Positions 1 through 7,017 of a DNA stretch of 64,000 bases are shown piece after piece. Within the stretch, counting starts at the first letter, position 1. Every line of letters begins with the position of its first letter. Position numbers and translations under genes: made by a program. The DNA is taken from NCBI RefSeq assembly GCF_004762045.1, contig NZ_SJOM01000007.1, positions 1,142,026-1,206,025 on the forward strand, given 5' to 3'. The notes below the pieces were generated by a model, which did not search any database, had not been told where the DNA came from, and saw nothing but the letters and a program-made list of their open reading frames with translations. The stretch comes from Mycobacterium sp. DL99. Its GTDB lineage: Bacteria > Actinomycetota > Actinomycetes > Mycobacteriales > Mycobacteriaceae.

Positions 1-69
1 ATCCTCGCTGCGATCCTCGTCCCAGTGTCGATCATCGGGTTCGCCATCTGGCTCGGGGTGTGGTGGTGA
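1..69 (+). CDS. C-terminal end of a small hydrophobic phage protein (5' truncated)
   Basis: The window opens inside an open frame encoding about 22 very hydrophobic residues ending in Trp-Trp before TGA. The composition is that of a membrane segment. It lies directly upstream of another small membrane ORF and the lysin genes, so it is probably a minor membrane protein of the phage late operon. The N-terminus is outside the window, so the family cannot be named. Confidence 0.4.
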   Translation: MLAAILVPVSIIGFAIWLGVWW

Positions 70-191
70 TCCGCGCACTCGCCGCCGGGACTGCCCTCGG
101 CCTCGGCGTGTTCACTGTCGCGTTCCTGGCGTTCATGCGCGGCTGGCTCGGCGTCGACGGAATCCTCATCGACACACTCCACCACTTCTGA
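66..191 (+). CDS. small phage membrane protein, 41 aa
   Basis: A GTG start overlaps the stop of the preceding frame (GTGA), which suggests translational coupling. The 41-residue product has one hydrophobic stretch (roughly residues 4-25, rich in Ala, Leu, Gly, Val and Phe) and a short polar tail ending in two His and a Phe. It immediately precedes the lysin A gene on the same strand, so it is likely part of the late region. No family is recognised. Coupling and hydrophobic pattern are the only support. Confidence 0.4.
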   Translation: MIRALAAGTALGLGVFTVAFLAFMRGWLGVDGILIDTLHHF

Positions 192-216
192 ACTCGTAGC
201 TCTCGCTGAATAGTTC

Positions 217-243
217 GCCCCGGCACCACTCGGTGACCGGGGC
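217..243 (+). other. stem-loop upstream of lysin A
   Basis: The arm GCCCCGG (217-223) pairs perfectly with CCGGGGC (237-243). An inner CACC/GGTG extension (224-227 with 232-235) gives an 11-bp stem with one bulged A and an ACTC tetraloop. No T-run follows. It could be a weak intrinsic terminator, an RNA-processing site or a translation-modulating hairpin. The lysin A ribosome binding site (AAAGGA, 253-258) lies just downstream. Confidence 0.5.
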
Positions 244-263
244 TTCGTCGTGAAAGGACCCCG

Positions 264-1424
264 ATGGCCGCCACCAAAGAACAAGTCGCGCAGCTCATCG
301 TCGCTGAGGCGAAGGCCCGGGGCTACACCCGCGATGAGTGCCTGGCCGTGAAGTCAGCGCTGTACCAGGAATCGGGTTGGTCCGAGACCATCTGGGACCC
401 GACCCACACCACATACGGCATCGCGCAACAGGACGGCTCATACCCGAACCGGTTCGACGGCGCTGCAGCTCAGATCAAGGGGTTCTTCGACAAGCTCGAC
501 ACCTGGCGCAAGAAGCCCGGCGTCAGTACCGATATCTGGCTGAACATCTGCTGGATGCAGCAGGCCCCGAACTGGGAGAGCGCGGCCTACTGGTACGTCA
601 ACGGTCGGCGCGCCTACCTCACTGAGATCAAGTCGCGTATCGCGACTGTGACGCCTTACCTCGACAAGTACTGGCCCACAACAGGAGGAACCACGGTGCC
701 CGACACCCGACCCGACTTCAACGAGTTCCCCCTGTGGTCACCAAGCAACAGCAGCCGCGGCGGAACCAAGATCGACGCCGTATTTCTACACACTCAGGAA
801 GGTGGCGGCGGCAACTCCGCAGCCGAAGACCTCGCCAAGTACCTCGGCAACCCAGCCAACCAAGTCTCCTACCACTACACGATCAGCCAGGCGTCCGACG
901 GCGGTGTGACCGTAGTCGACGTAGTGGATACCGACTACATGAGCTGGTCGGTCCTCTCAGCGAACAGTCGATCGATCAACCTGTGCTTCGCCGGATCCCG
1001 CGCGTCATGGACCCGGGACCAGTGGATGAAGCAAGCCAAGGCCATCGATGTCGCGGCGTATCTCGCGGTACAGGACTGCAAGAAGTACGGCATCCCAACC
1101 ACAGTCATCGCACCGCCATACACCGGTCGCATCCCCGGCATCTCGGACCACCGTTACGTCACTCAGGTACTCAAGGACGGATCACACACCGACGTGGGGG
1201 ATCAGTTCCCGTGGGACGTGTTCGCCGCGGCGGTGAAGAAGTACGCGACTGACACAACGACTCCCGCCCCGGCTGGCCCGACGCCGATCCCGCGCGAAGA
1301 CGCTGACCTTCAGCTCGTCACGCGGTTCAAGTGCCTCGGTGACCGCACTCTCGTTGAAGCGGCCGGCGCGATCGGCGCAAAGCTCGGCATCGATGGCTGC
1401 TACGACACCAAGGCCGAGAAGTGA
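264..1424 (+). CDS. lysA: endolysin (lysin A), lysozyme-like plus amidase domains
   Basis: This 386-aa phage endolysin degrades peptidoglycan at the end of infection. Residues 1-135 resemble the glycosidase/transglycosylase-like N-terminal module of mycobacteriophage lysins, with a plausible catalytic Glu36 in QESGW and a later GIAQQ motif. Residues 150-330 are a zinc-dependent N-acetylmuramoyl-L-alanine amidase (Amidase_2): His176 (FLHTQ), His204 (SYHYT) and His308 (HTDVGDQFPW) are the likely metal or catalytic ligands. The last 45 residues look like a small wall-binding tail. AAAGGA at 253-258 supports ATG 264. The stop overlaps the lysin B start (GTGA), so the two are coupled. The family call is firm; the exact bond cut by the N-terminal module is inferred. 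Confidence 0.93.
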   Translation: MAATKEQVAQLIVAEAKARGYTRDECLAVKSALYQESGWSETIWDPTHTTYGIAQQDGSYPNRFDGAAAQIKGFFDKLDTWRKKPGVSTDIWLNICWMQQAPNWESAAYWYVNGRRAYLTEIKSRIATVTPYLDKYWPTTGGTTVPDTRPDFNEFPLWSPSNSSRGGTKIDAVFLHTQEGGGGNSAAEDLAKYLGNPANQVSYHYTISQASDGGVTVVDVVDTDYMSWSVLSANSRSINLCFAGSRASWTRDQWMKQAKAIDVAAYLAVQDCKKYGIPTTVIAPPYTGRIPGISDHRYVTQVLKDGSHTDVGDQFPWDVFAAAVKKYATDTTTPAPAGPTPIPREDADLQLVTRFKCLGDRTLVEAAGAIGAKLGIDGCYDTKAEK

Positions 1425-2440
1425 GGATCGCCGGCGATTACGTCGGTCTCGGTCTTGGGGATAGCTCCGACGAAATCCGCAAGATCAAAGCGTTCATGCG
1501 GAACAAGTTCCGTTCCTACGCCGGGAATCTCGCGGATACACCGTTCTACGACGAGCAGATGACGGCCGTTGTCGCCGAGATGCAATCCCGCTACAACGCC
1601 GACGGTGACCTGAAGGCCGGGCTGTACATCTCGGGTGTCATCAACGCTGAAACCAAGTACGCCATGGGCTATCTGAAACGCCCCGTCATCGACACCCGCC
1701 CGCTGCTGATCACGGTGTGCGGTACCGGTGTTCCGTGGTGGGTGGGCCCGGACGCTGACACTGCCCGCGCGTTGGAGGCGCAGTACTTTTGGCAGCCGGT
1801 CGGGTATCCGGCCGCACCGTTCCCGATGGGCAAGTCGATCGCCGCTGCGAACGCTGAGTGCCACACCCAGTTCAATCGTGCTGATCCGGGGTTCATGCAC
1901 CGCGAACGCATCGAGGAATACGGTCTCGCCTTGGCGGGGTATTCGCAAGGTGCGGTGGTGATCTCGGAGTTGTGGGAGAACCACATCAAACCCGACGGCG
2001 GCTCGCTGCATTGGGCGAAGCCGTACCTGACGAAGGCTGTTGCGTGGGGCAACCCGAACCGTGAAGCGGGCAAGGTGTGGCCCGACAACGGCGGATCCCC
2101 AATGGCCTCCTACACCTCACAAGGCGTGTCGTCGAACGGCATGCGCGACACCCCCGACTGGTGGCGCAACTACGCCCACCAGGGCGACCTGTACGCAACG
2201 TGTGAGCCGGGCGACTCCCAGCAGGACAAGAACGCTATATGGCAGATCGTGCGCGACCTCAACGTGTTCACGGGCCCCGATTCGCTGCTGGCGCAAGTGA
2301 TCGAACTCGCAGAGATGCCGATACCTCGGATCATCGCCGCGTTCAAAGCGCTGATCGATGCGGGCATGTTCTTCGTCAAACAGACCGGCCCGCACGTGAA
2401 CTACGGCATCCAGCCGGCAATCGACTACCTACGCAACTGA
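1421..2440 (+). CDS. lysB: lysin B, mycolylarabinogalactan esterase
   Basis: This 339-aa serine esterase separates the mycolic-acid outer layer from arabinogalactan, the second lysis step needed in mycolate-bearing hosts. Residues 1-88 look like a peptidoglycan-binding-type N-terminal domain. Residues 92-339 form the alpha/beta-hydrolase, with nucleophile Ser175 in GYSQG and an oxyanion-type loop CGTGVPWW. A late His (PHVNYGIQP) is a candidate triad residue. The GTG start overlaps the lysin A stop by 4 nt. This enzyme essentially fixes the element as a mycobacteriophage-type prophage. Confidence 0.94.
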   Translation: MRIAGDYVGLGLGDSSDEIRKIKAFMRNKFRSYAGNLADTPFYDEQMTAVVAEMQSRYNADGDLKAGLYISGVINAETKYAMGYLKRPVIDTRPLLITVCGTGVPWWVGPDADTARALEAQYFWQPVGYPAAPFPMGKSIAAANAECHTQFNRADPGFMHRERIEEYGLALAGYSQGAVVISELWENHIKPDGGSLHWAKPYLTKAVAWGNPNREAGKVWPDNGGSPMASYTSQGVSSNGMRDTPDWWRNYAHQGDLYATCEPGDSQQDKNAIWQIVRDLNVFTGPDSLLAQVIELAEMPIPRIIAAFKALIDAGMFFVKQTGPHVNYGIQPAIDYLRN

Positions 2441-2451
2441 AAGGCATCACC

Positions 2452-2694
2452 ATGCTCACCCTGCAGTTCTGGAAGGACGCCGCCGACCGTGTCCTGTCCA
2501 CCGCCGCGTTCGCCTTCATCGGCTACCTGGTGTCGATCGACGGCTTTGACCTGTGGTCGGTGAACTGGAAGGCCGCTATCAACGTCACGGTGATCGCGGC
2601 GCTCGGCTCACTGATCAAGGCCGGGCTGGTCGGCAAGCTGCCGATCGGCATGCCAGACTCGGCAACCCCGGTGAAGCTGGACGCCCTCGGATGA
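2452..2694 (+). CDS. holin-like two-helix membrane protein
   Basis: The 80-aa product follows lysin B by 11 nt. It starts with an amphipathic segment, then has two hydrophobic helices (about residues 16-28 and 40-58) and a short Pro-containing polar tail. Size, topology and position match the r1t-like/mycobacteriophage holins that permeabilise the membrane and time lysis. AAGG at 2441-2444 precedes ATG 2452. The stop TGA overlaps the next start (ATGA), showing tight coupling. Holin activity is inferred from position and topology. Confidence 0.8.
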   Translation: MLTLQFWKDAADRVLSTAAFAFIGYLVSIDGFDLWSVNWKAAINVTVIAALGSLIKAGLVGKLPIGMPDSATPVKLDALG

Positions 2695-3107
2695 GTATGG
2701 ACTGGATTCCAACGGCTGCCCTGATCCTCACTCCGATCCTGTCCTGCGTCGGCATCGTCGTGGGTGCTTTGATCGGCCGTCGCGCGGGACTCAGGCAAGC
2801 GGACGCCGCGGTGCATGGTGCGCAAGCGTCAGCACGCCAGGCCGTAACCGCCGACTGGAAAGCCTTCTCTGACAGTTTGCAGGCGCGGCTCGGCGCGGTC
2901 GAAACACGGTCCAGCGCTAGTGAGGCTCGCCTCGATGCGGCCGAAGTACGGGCGTCGGCGGCTGAAGCGCGTGCCGCTCACGCTGAGAGTTTGTACAAGG
3001 CGGCATTGAGTTATTTGCGGGAGGTTGCGTCATGGTTTTCCAGTCGGTGGCCCGGAGAGGTGATGCCCGCCCCGCCGACCGAACTAGAAAACGAACTGCG
3101 GGACTAG
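2691..3107 (+). CDS. membrane-anchored coiled-coil protein of the lysis cassette
   Basis: The 138-aa product has an N-terminal transmembrane helix (residues 6-29) and a long Ala/Glu/Arg-rich coiled-coil region (about 35-105) with repeated SxAEAR-like heptads. A short Pro-rich acidic tail ends it. ATG 2691 overlaps the holin stop by 4 nt; a second ATG lies at 2697. Proteins of this shape sit downstream of the holin in many mycobacteriophages and may be a second holin-like or spanin-like factor. Only the architecture and context are seen; the role is inferred. Confidence 0.7.
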   Translation: MSMDWIPTAALILTPILSCVGIVVGALIGRRAGLRQADAAVHGAQASARQAVTADWKAFSDSLQARLGAVETRSSASEARLDAAEVRASAAEARAAHAESLYKAALSYLREVASWFSSRWPGEVMPAPPTELENELRD

Positions 3108-3121
3108 GCCCGGGAGCTGCT

Positions 3122-3217
3122 GTGACTGATCCTCAGCTTGAAGTTCACCGCACTATCTACATCGCGTTCGTCATCGGCATGTGCGCGGTGTTGCTGACAG
3201 CCGTGCTGCTGATGTAG
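3122..3217 (+). CDS. 31-aa single-helix membrane peptide, last gene of the lysis cassette
   Basis: GTG 3122 is preceded by a GGGAG Shine-Dalgarno sequence and opens a 31-residue ORF: a short polar N-terminus and one transmembrane helix to the last residue. It is followed within 25 nt by a strong terminator, so it is the final gene of the late operon. Such small peptides often assist or regulate holins. Short length makes the call tentative, but the ribosome binding site and the position support translation. Confidence 0.5.
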   Translation: MTDPQLEVHRTIYIAFVIGMCAVLLTAVLLM

Positions 3218-3239
3218 CGCCGCCGCCGCACTGGCAAAA

Positions 3240-3270
3240 CCGCCCCCGACTTCGGTCGGGGGCGGCTTTG
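3240..3270 (+). terminator. intrinsic terminator of the late/lysis operon
   Basis: An 11-bp perfect GC-rich stem (3240-3250 with 3255-3265) closed by a TTCG tetraloop is followed by CTTTG. It lies between the plus-strand lysis genes and the convergent ParA-like gene, so it probably ends late transcription and may act in both directions. Confidence 0.85.
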
Positions 3271-3277
3271 TCGTTGT

Positions 3278-4339
3278 CTAGATAACGCTAGCCAGGTATG
3301 CCAGTTCACGCTGGTAACGCAACACAGACGAATTCACCTGTAGGCGCTTGCCCTCCACGGTGTGGAACTGTCCGGTTTTCAACTGTGATATAGGAATGCT
3401 CTTAGCCCCGCTGATGCGACCGGATGATACGAAATCATCAGTGACGACGAATGATTCGCTTGGGGGACAGTCGAAGAGATGCGAGTAGTTATTGGCGATT
3501 GATAGGGCGCGTTCGATGTACATGCGGGACGCTCGGTCTGGAGTGGACTGCTGCTGACTCTTGGATCCGACCATTGTCATCACAATCGCGGCCACACGTG
3601 GCGCATTTCGGCCACCAGCGCGCTCGTTCCATATTGCAAAGTCTTTGTTCGGATTCGATAGCAGTTCGAGGGTGAGCTCCAGTGATGCGATCGAGTGCTC
3701 GTCAACTCGGACGGGGATCACTACTGCGTCGGCCGCACACCAGGCGAGGTGTGTTCCACCCGCGTAGAACGGGCTTGTATCCAGCAGGATGCCTTCAACG
3801 TTCAGTTCGTTGGCCTGGCCGTCGAGAACAACACGGAGTGAATCTAGTAGCGCACCAACAGCGCTTGGGTTGCTTTGTGCGTTGGCGATCTGCAGCTGCT
3901 GATAGAGAGTTGATGGGAACGCGAACATCTCAGGAGATCCGGGGATTACCCAGGTTGGCTTCACTGCCTTGAATGAGTCGCAGTACTTGGAGACCCTGTA
4001 TGCCACATCCGACGGGGGCGTCCCGAACGCTGGCCCCAGCAGCACGGGCTGCAGAGCATGGACGATATTTACCGGCGGATCGTCAGCCTCTTGCATCAAC
4101 GCCTCGGACATGTTGCATTGGGCGCATAGGTCGGCGACTAGCAGCGAGCGGCTTTTTGCCAGTTCGTAGGCGAGGTTGAATGACAGTGTGGACTTTCCCA
4201 CGCCGCCACGCAGCGTTGAAATGGCGTACGTCCGATATCGCGGAGTTCCGGTCCGGACATGGCCGTCCTCGACCACCTCCTTGTGGATCGCGAGCACGCG
4301 GTCTAAATCGGATTGCGTCAAAGTGGGCATCCTTTGCAC
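3278..4339 (-). CDS. orphan ParA-like P-loop ATPase
   Basis: This 353-aa protein has a deviant Walker A motif GGVGKST (residues 45-51, after a basic N-terminal region), an A' region VADLCAQCN and a Walker B-like ILLDTSPF. This is the order of ParA/MinD/Soj ATPases, which segregate DNA or position complexes. The expected signature Lys before GG is Arg here (LRGG). No ParB gene is adjacent. The upstream 4367-4446 interval carries GCAGGT iterons that could be its operator or centromere. Start choice is unclear: GTG 4339 or ATG 4330, neither with an ideal ribosome binding site. The convergent, minus-strand position beside phage lysis genes suggests lysogenic expression. Confidence 0.8.
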   Translation of the reverse strand: MQRMPTLTQSDLDRVLAIHKEVVEDGHVRTGTPRYRTYAISTLRGGVGKSTLSFNLAYELAKSRSLLVADLCAQCNMSEALMQEADDPPVNIVHALQPVLLGPAFGTPPSDVAYRVSKYCDSFKAVKPTWVIPGSPEMFAFPSTLYQQLQIANAQSNPSAVGALLDSLRVVLDGQANELNVEGILLDTSPFYAGGTHLAWCAADAVVIPVRVDEHSIASLELTLELLSNPNKDFAIWNERAGGRNAPRVAAIVMTMVGSKSQQQSTPDRASRMYIERALSIANNYSHLFDCPPSESFVVTDDFVSSGRISGAKSIPISQLKTGQFHTVEGKRLQVNSSVLRYQRELAYLASVI

Positions 4340-4366
4340 TTCGGTAGAGGAGAATCGCTGTACGGT

Positions 4367-4446
4367 GCAGAATCTGCAGGTTGTGCAGGTGACACTGTAA
4401 CACGCAGGTGGTGCAGGTGGATGAAAATACTGCAGGTGGTGCAGGT
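4367..4446. repeat. iteron array, 28-bp period, GCAGGT repeats
   Basis: Three copies of a ~17-bp unit (TGCAGGT-K-GTGCAGGT) start at 4374, 4402 and 4430, exactly 28 bp apart. Inside each unit the core GCAGGT occurs twice, 9 bp apart (4376/4385, 4404/4413, 4432/4441), with a degenerate half-site at 4367. The array lies in the divergent gap between the ParA-like gene and the 65-aa gene. Spacing and number resemble plasmid or phage partition-site or repressor-binding iterons. Sequence regularity is directly visible; function is inferred. Confidence 0.75.
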
Positions 4447-4508
4447 CTGGCGAGTATCACCCAGATCGACCTAGGCGTTGTCGACGATCCAAGCTATGGT
4501 GACGCCTC

Positions 4509-4706
4509 GTGTCCGAGCCGCTGAGTGTCCGCCAGAAACCCCGATCGAACGCCGACCTTGCGGATCTGACGCTGATCGTCCGGCCACCGGGTAACCCGTT
4601 CGAGATCCGCACCTTCACCGACGACCAGCGCGCCGAAGCTGAGCTCTACGCCGCCGAGCACGGCGGCCAGGTCGAGTCGCTGCCACTCGCACCGCCGGGT
4701 TCCTGA
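4509..4706 (+). CDS. hypothetical 65-aa phage/mycobacterial protein
   Basis: GTG 4509 opens a 65-residue acidic-to-neutral soluble ORF with a compact pattern of beta-type segments (LTLIVRPPG, FEIRTF) and a helix (DQRAEAELYAAEHGG). It lies divergent from the ParA-like gene across the iteron array. Its stop overlaps the next start (TGATG), so the two form a coupled pair. No family is recognised. The coherent composition and coupling support that it is real. Confidence 0.55.
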   Translation: MSEPLSVRQKPRSNADLADLTLIVRPPGNPFEIRTFTDDQRAEAELYAAEHGGQVESLPLAPPGS

Positions 4707-4963
4707 TGCCTGTCGTCGGCGATCTGGTCCGTACGACCGACGGCAAGTGGATGGTCCTGCGACCACAGCACTGCCCGGCCGGCCACCCGCTCACTGGCGG
4801 CAAGGTGCTCGTCGGACACGCGCCATGCGGATGCGATGAGCGCGGCGGACACACGACGTGGCGTTGTCTGCAGTGCGATGCGGTGACATACGGGCCACCA
4901 CTAGCTGAGGGATGCCAGCCGCTCGCAGGGCCTGGGCGCCGCGACTGGGCTATCGGCGGTTAG
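4706..4963 (+). CDS. small putative zinc-ribbon protein
   Basis: The 85-aa product has Cys/His pairs: CPAGH (about residue 23), CGC, then CLQC followed by another Cys near the end. This spacing suggests one or two zinc-binding knuckles. The start overlaps the preceding stop (TGATG). The 3' end overlaps by 4 nt the convergent membrane protein gene. It may be a regulator of the lysogeny region, but no specific family is recognised. Confidence 0.6.
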   Translation: MPVVGDLVRTTDGKWMVLRPQHCPAGHPLTGGKVLVGHAPCGCDERGGHTTWRCLQCDAVTYGPPLAEGCQPLAGPGRRDWAIGG

Positions 4964-5163
4964 CCGCGAGGCGCTTCCCGCTTTATCAGGTGAGTGATGC
5001 CGATTGTGACAGCGACAATCGAGGGGGTCATAACCAGCGCATTGGCGTCTGCGTAGGTGACCAGACAATAGGAGAACGCACCAGAGGCCAGGCCGATCAA
5101 TGTCAGCGCCAGGCTGGCAACATCGAGCCGGCGGCGCGAAGCTCGCCTATATGTCGTCGTCAC
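4960..5163 (-). CDS. small two-helix membrane protein
   Basis: The 67-aa product has a basic N-terminus (YRRASRRR) followed by two hydrophobic helices (about residues 16-34 and 42-58) and a short basic tail, predicting an inner-membrane hairpin. Its start lies inside the 3' end of the upstream 304-aa gene (17-nt overlap), so the two are an operon. The pairing of a soluble 304-aa protein with a small membrane protein recalls prophage exclusion or abortive-infection pairs. That is inference only. Confidence 0.6.
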   Translation of the reverse strand: MTTTYRRASRRRLDVASLALTLIGLASGAFSYCLVTYADANALVMTPSIVAVTIGITHLIKREAPRG

Positions 5164-6061
5164 CTGCCGTCCTCCTGTGACTTTCGACCTTCAGAACGGT
5201 CCAGTTGGTGCGCGTGCGTCCGTTCTTCACGATCGTATCCTCACGGACCTGGAGGCGGAAGACATCGCTATTGCTGATCGGCAGCCCTTTCGCCACCTGC
5301 TTGAGGAACTCGGCGTCTTCGACCACCGCTTTTCGCGCCCGTCCGCCTGCTGGCTTCACCCTCCATTTCGTTGAATCGGCGAAGTCGATGGTCTGCATCT
5401 GAGCTGACACCTCGAAGGTCTCCACGGTCTCCGCGACGTCGTCCGTAGGGGCGACGCTGTTGTAATCGGCGCGCTTAAGCGCGAACTGCTCCGGCGCGTT
5501 GTCGGCCTCGCCGCTCTCATCGCGGCTCGGCGCGGGGCCACTGACGTCTAGCTCGGATACTCGCGTGTCGCTGAGCGGCGCCATGATCGCTCTCAGGTGC
5601 TTTTTGCGTCGTCGCTTTCGCTTGTTCAGCTCCCGCCACACAGACTCGGGTACCTCGTCGGACGTTTCGTCCTGCCAGTTGACCTTCACATTGCCATTTG
5701 TGAGGTACTCGAAGTTCTTAACATCTGCCCTAATGGACTTGGTCGACCACCAAATCAGCGTGGCTACTGACGGAACTCCCGCTGCCGTGGCAACGTTCCT
5801 CGCCGCCTCCCAGTTCTCGGTGACGACGCGTACAGCCTCGATGATGAAAGATCCCTCTTGGGCTGGACGCACCCACATTTCCGAATCGGCAGGACCCTCC
5901 GCATGAAAGACGTGGGCCTTGTCGAAGTCGCTCACTATGCCTGCGAGTCCCTGAAGAACCTCTGAGACGTGCGCGGCTCGTAGTTCATGCAGCGTGACGC
6001 CGTTTTCGTCCTCACCGACGAAACGAAGCGTCAGTGAGTCGACGATGGCTTTGTCGGTCAC
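5147..6061 (-). CDS. uncharacterised 304-aa prophage accessory protein
   Basis: The GTG-initiated 304-residue protein has an N-terminal alpha/beta-looking domain (LTLRFVGED, then a leucine-rich helix and a conserved-looking WVRPAQEGSFIIEAV). A short hydrophobic stretch follows near residues 95-105 (PSVATLIWW), then a strongly basic helix (KRKRRRKK, about 148-156). The C-terminal beta-rich region is about 215-295. I recognise a resemblance to uncharacterised proteins of mobile elements but cannot name a family with certainty. Lysogenic orientation, position between the lysis genes and the attachment tRNA, and the coupled membrane partner make it a candidate lysogenic-conversion or defence gene. 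Confidence 0.75.
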   Translation of the reverse strand: MTDKAIVDSLTLRFVGEDENGVTLHELRAAHVSEVLQGLAGIVSDFDKAHVFHAEGPADSEMWVRPAQEGSFIIEAVRVVTENWEAARNVATAAGVPSVATLIWWSTKSIRADVKNFEYLTNGNVKVNWQDETSDEVPESVWRELNKRKRRRKKHLRAIMAPLSDTRVSELDVSGPAPSRDESGEADNAPEQFALKRADYNSVAPTDDVAETVETFEVSAQMQTIDFADSTKWRVKPAGGRARKAVVEDAEFLKQVAKGLPISNSDVFRLQVREDTIVKNGRTRTNWTVLKVESHRRTAGDDDI

Positions 6062-6176
6062 GAAATGCGTCCCCTCACTTCGCCGCTAGCCCACCCTGTT
6101 TTGGGCGTAGCCCTTGCAGCACCCCGTTTGACTGCGTGAGTGTATTGCCGCGCGCAAGATGTCATTAACGCGTTGG

Positions 6177-6383
6177 TCAAACCGTGATCCAGCACACTCT
6201 CAGCGTCTGTGGGCAACTTTGGCCGGCAACATGCGCGCGCATGCGCTCCTCCAAGAGAGAATCGACCACCGCGGTAGACCGCACTGGCTCGCCAGCGGCC
6301 GCGCGTGCTCGCCGGTACACGGCCAGAACGCGGAGCTCCGCGTCAATGCTCTCCATGTTCCGCGTGCTGTCGGGCTGGTCCAT
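6177..6383 (-). CDS. hypothetical 68-aa helical protein
   Basis: ATG 6383 shares one nucleotide with the stop of the upstream membrane protein gene (TAATG), so translation is probably coupled. The product is mainly two amphipathic helices (residues 10-30 and 36-52, Arg/Ala/Glu-rich) and a short hydrophobic end. No known family. Coupling is the main evidence that it is a gene. Confidence 0.5.
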   Translation of the reverse strand: MDQPDSTRNMESIDAELRVLAVYRRARAAAGEPVRSTAVVDSLLEERMRAHVAGQSCPQTLRVCWITV

Positions 6384-6943
6384 TACTGGAGCTCCGGGTG
6401 GACCATTCCGCTGTCGCGGATCTCCCAGATCTGATCAGTGTCGATGCCGCCGAAGTTGATCTTGTCCAGAGTTTCGCGGGTGTAGACCGCATTCAGAATC
6501 GTGTCAGTCGATGTGTTCCCGTATTGATCCTTCATGGGGAACTTGCCCTGCACCACAACCCGACTAGCCTGCGGATAATTGCCTCGGGCGTACTGCAGGA
6601 TCTCCACCGTCTTCATCTGGGCGCCCCGCTTGATCATGCCCTTCGTCAAGTTGTCATGAATCTCGAACTCGGCAAACACAACGTCACCCGCAGACCCAGG
6701 CTCGGTACTGAAGGTCACCCCTGACGGTGCGCTCGGAGCCTCTGGGGTCACGGGCACAACTGGCGCCGCTGCCACAGCTTCTGCGGTGGTTGTTGGGCTG
6801 GAGGCGGATGACCGGTCCTCGGCCTTGTGATCCTTGTCGTTGTTGCCGCACATTCCCATCAGAAGCAGAAGGGCGAAAATCCCGGCTACCCAAGGCCACA
6901 CCTTTCGTTTCGAGGTGGGCTTAGGCGCTGCGGGCTGTGTCAT
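6383..6943 (-). CDS. single-pass membrane protein with extracytoplasmic domain (prophage accessory)
   Basis: The 186-aa product has a short Pro/Lys-rich cytoplasmic N-terminus, one transmembrane helix (about residues 15-32), a Ser/Thr/Pro/Ala linker and a folded C-terminal domain of about 100 residues. That domain contains EFEIHDNLTKGMIKRGAQMK and a VVVQGKFPM strand. The internal ATG 6943 gives this compact topology; the frame is open to 7006. Tethered single-domain proteins of this kind are common lysogenic cargo and could act at the cell surface, for example in superinfection exclusion. No domain family is recognised with confidence. Confidence 0.65.
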   Translation of the reverse strand: MTQPAAPKPTSKRKVWPWVAGIFALLLLMGMCGNNDKDHKAEDRSSASSPTTTAEAVAAAPVVPVTPEAPSAPSGVTFSTEPGSAGDVVFAEFEIHDNLTKGMIKRGAQMKTVEILQYARGNYPQASRVVVQGKFPMKDQYGNTSTDTILNAVYTRETLDKINFGGIDTDQIWEIRDSGMVHPELQ

Positions 6944-7017
6944 GCGCGGGATGCTACTGCCACTGGCGGGTGGCGCGGAGCGGAATCTATCTGACGGATT
7001 CCTCAAGCAGCGGTGCT

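Noticed and set aside
4367-4446. Repeat array considered as a CRISPR
   Set aside because: Repeats are too short, spacers are about 11 bp and related to each other, and no cas genes are present. An iteron array is the better reading.
4500-4963. Minus-strand Arg-rich frames across the 65-aa and 85-aa genes
   Set aside because: Composition is shadow-like. The plus-strand pair is coupled by TGATG and has Cys motifs.
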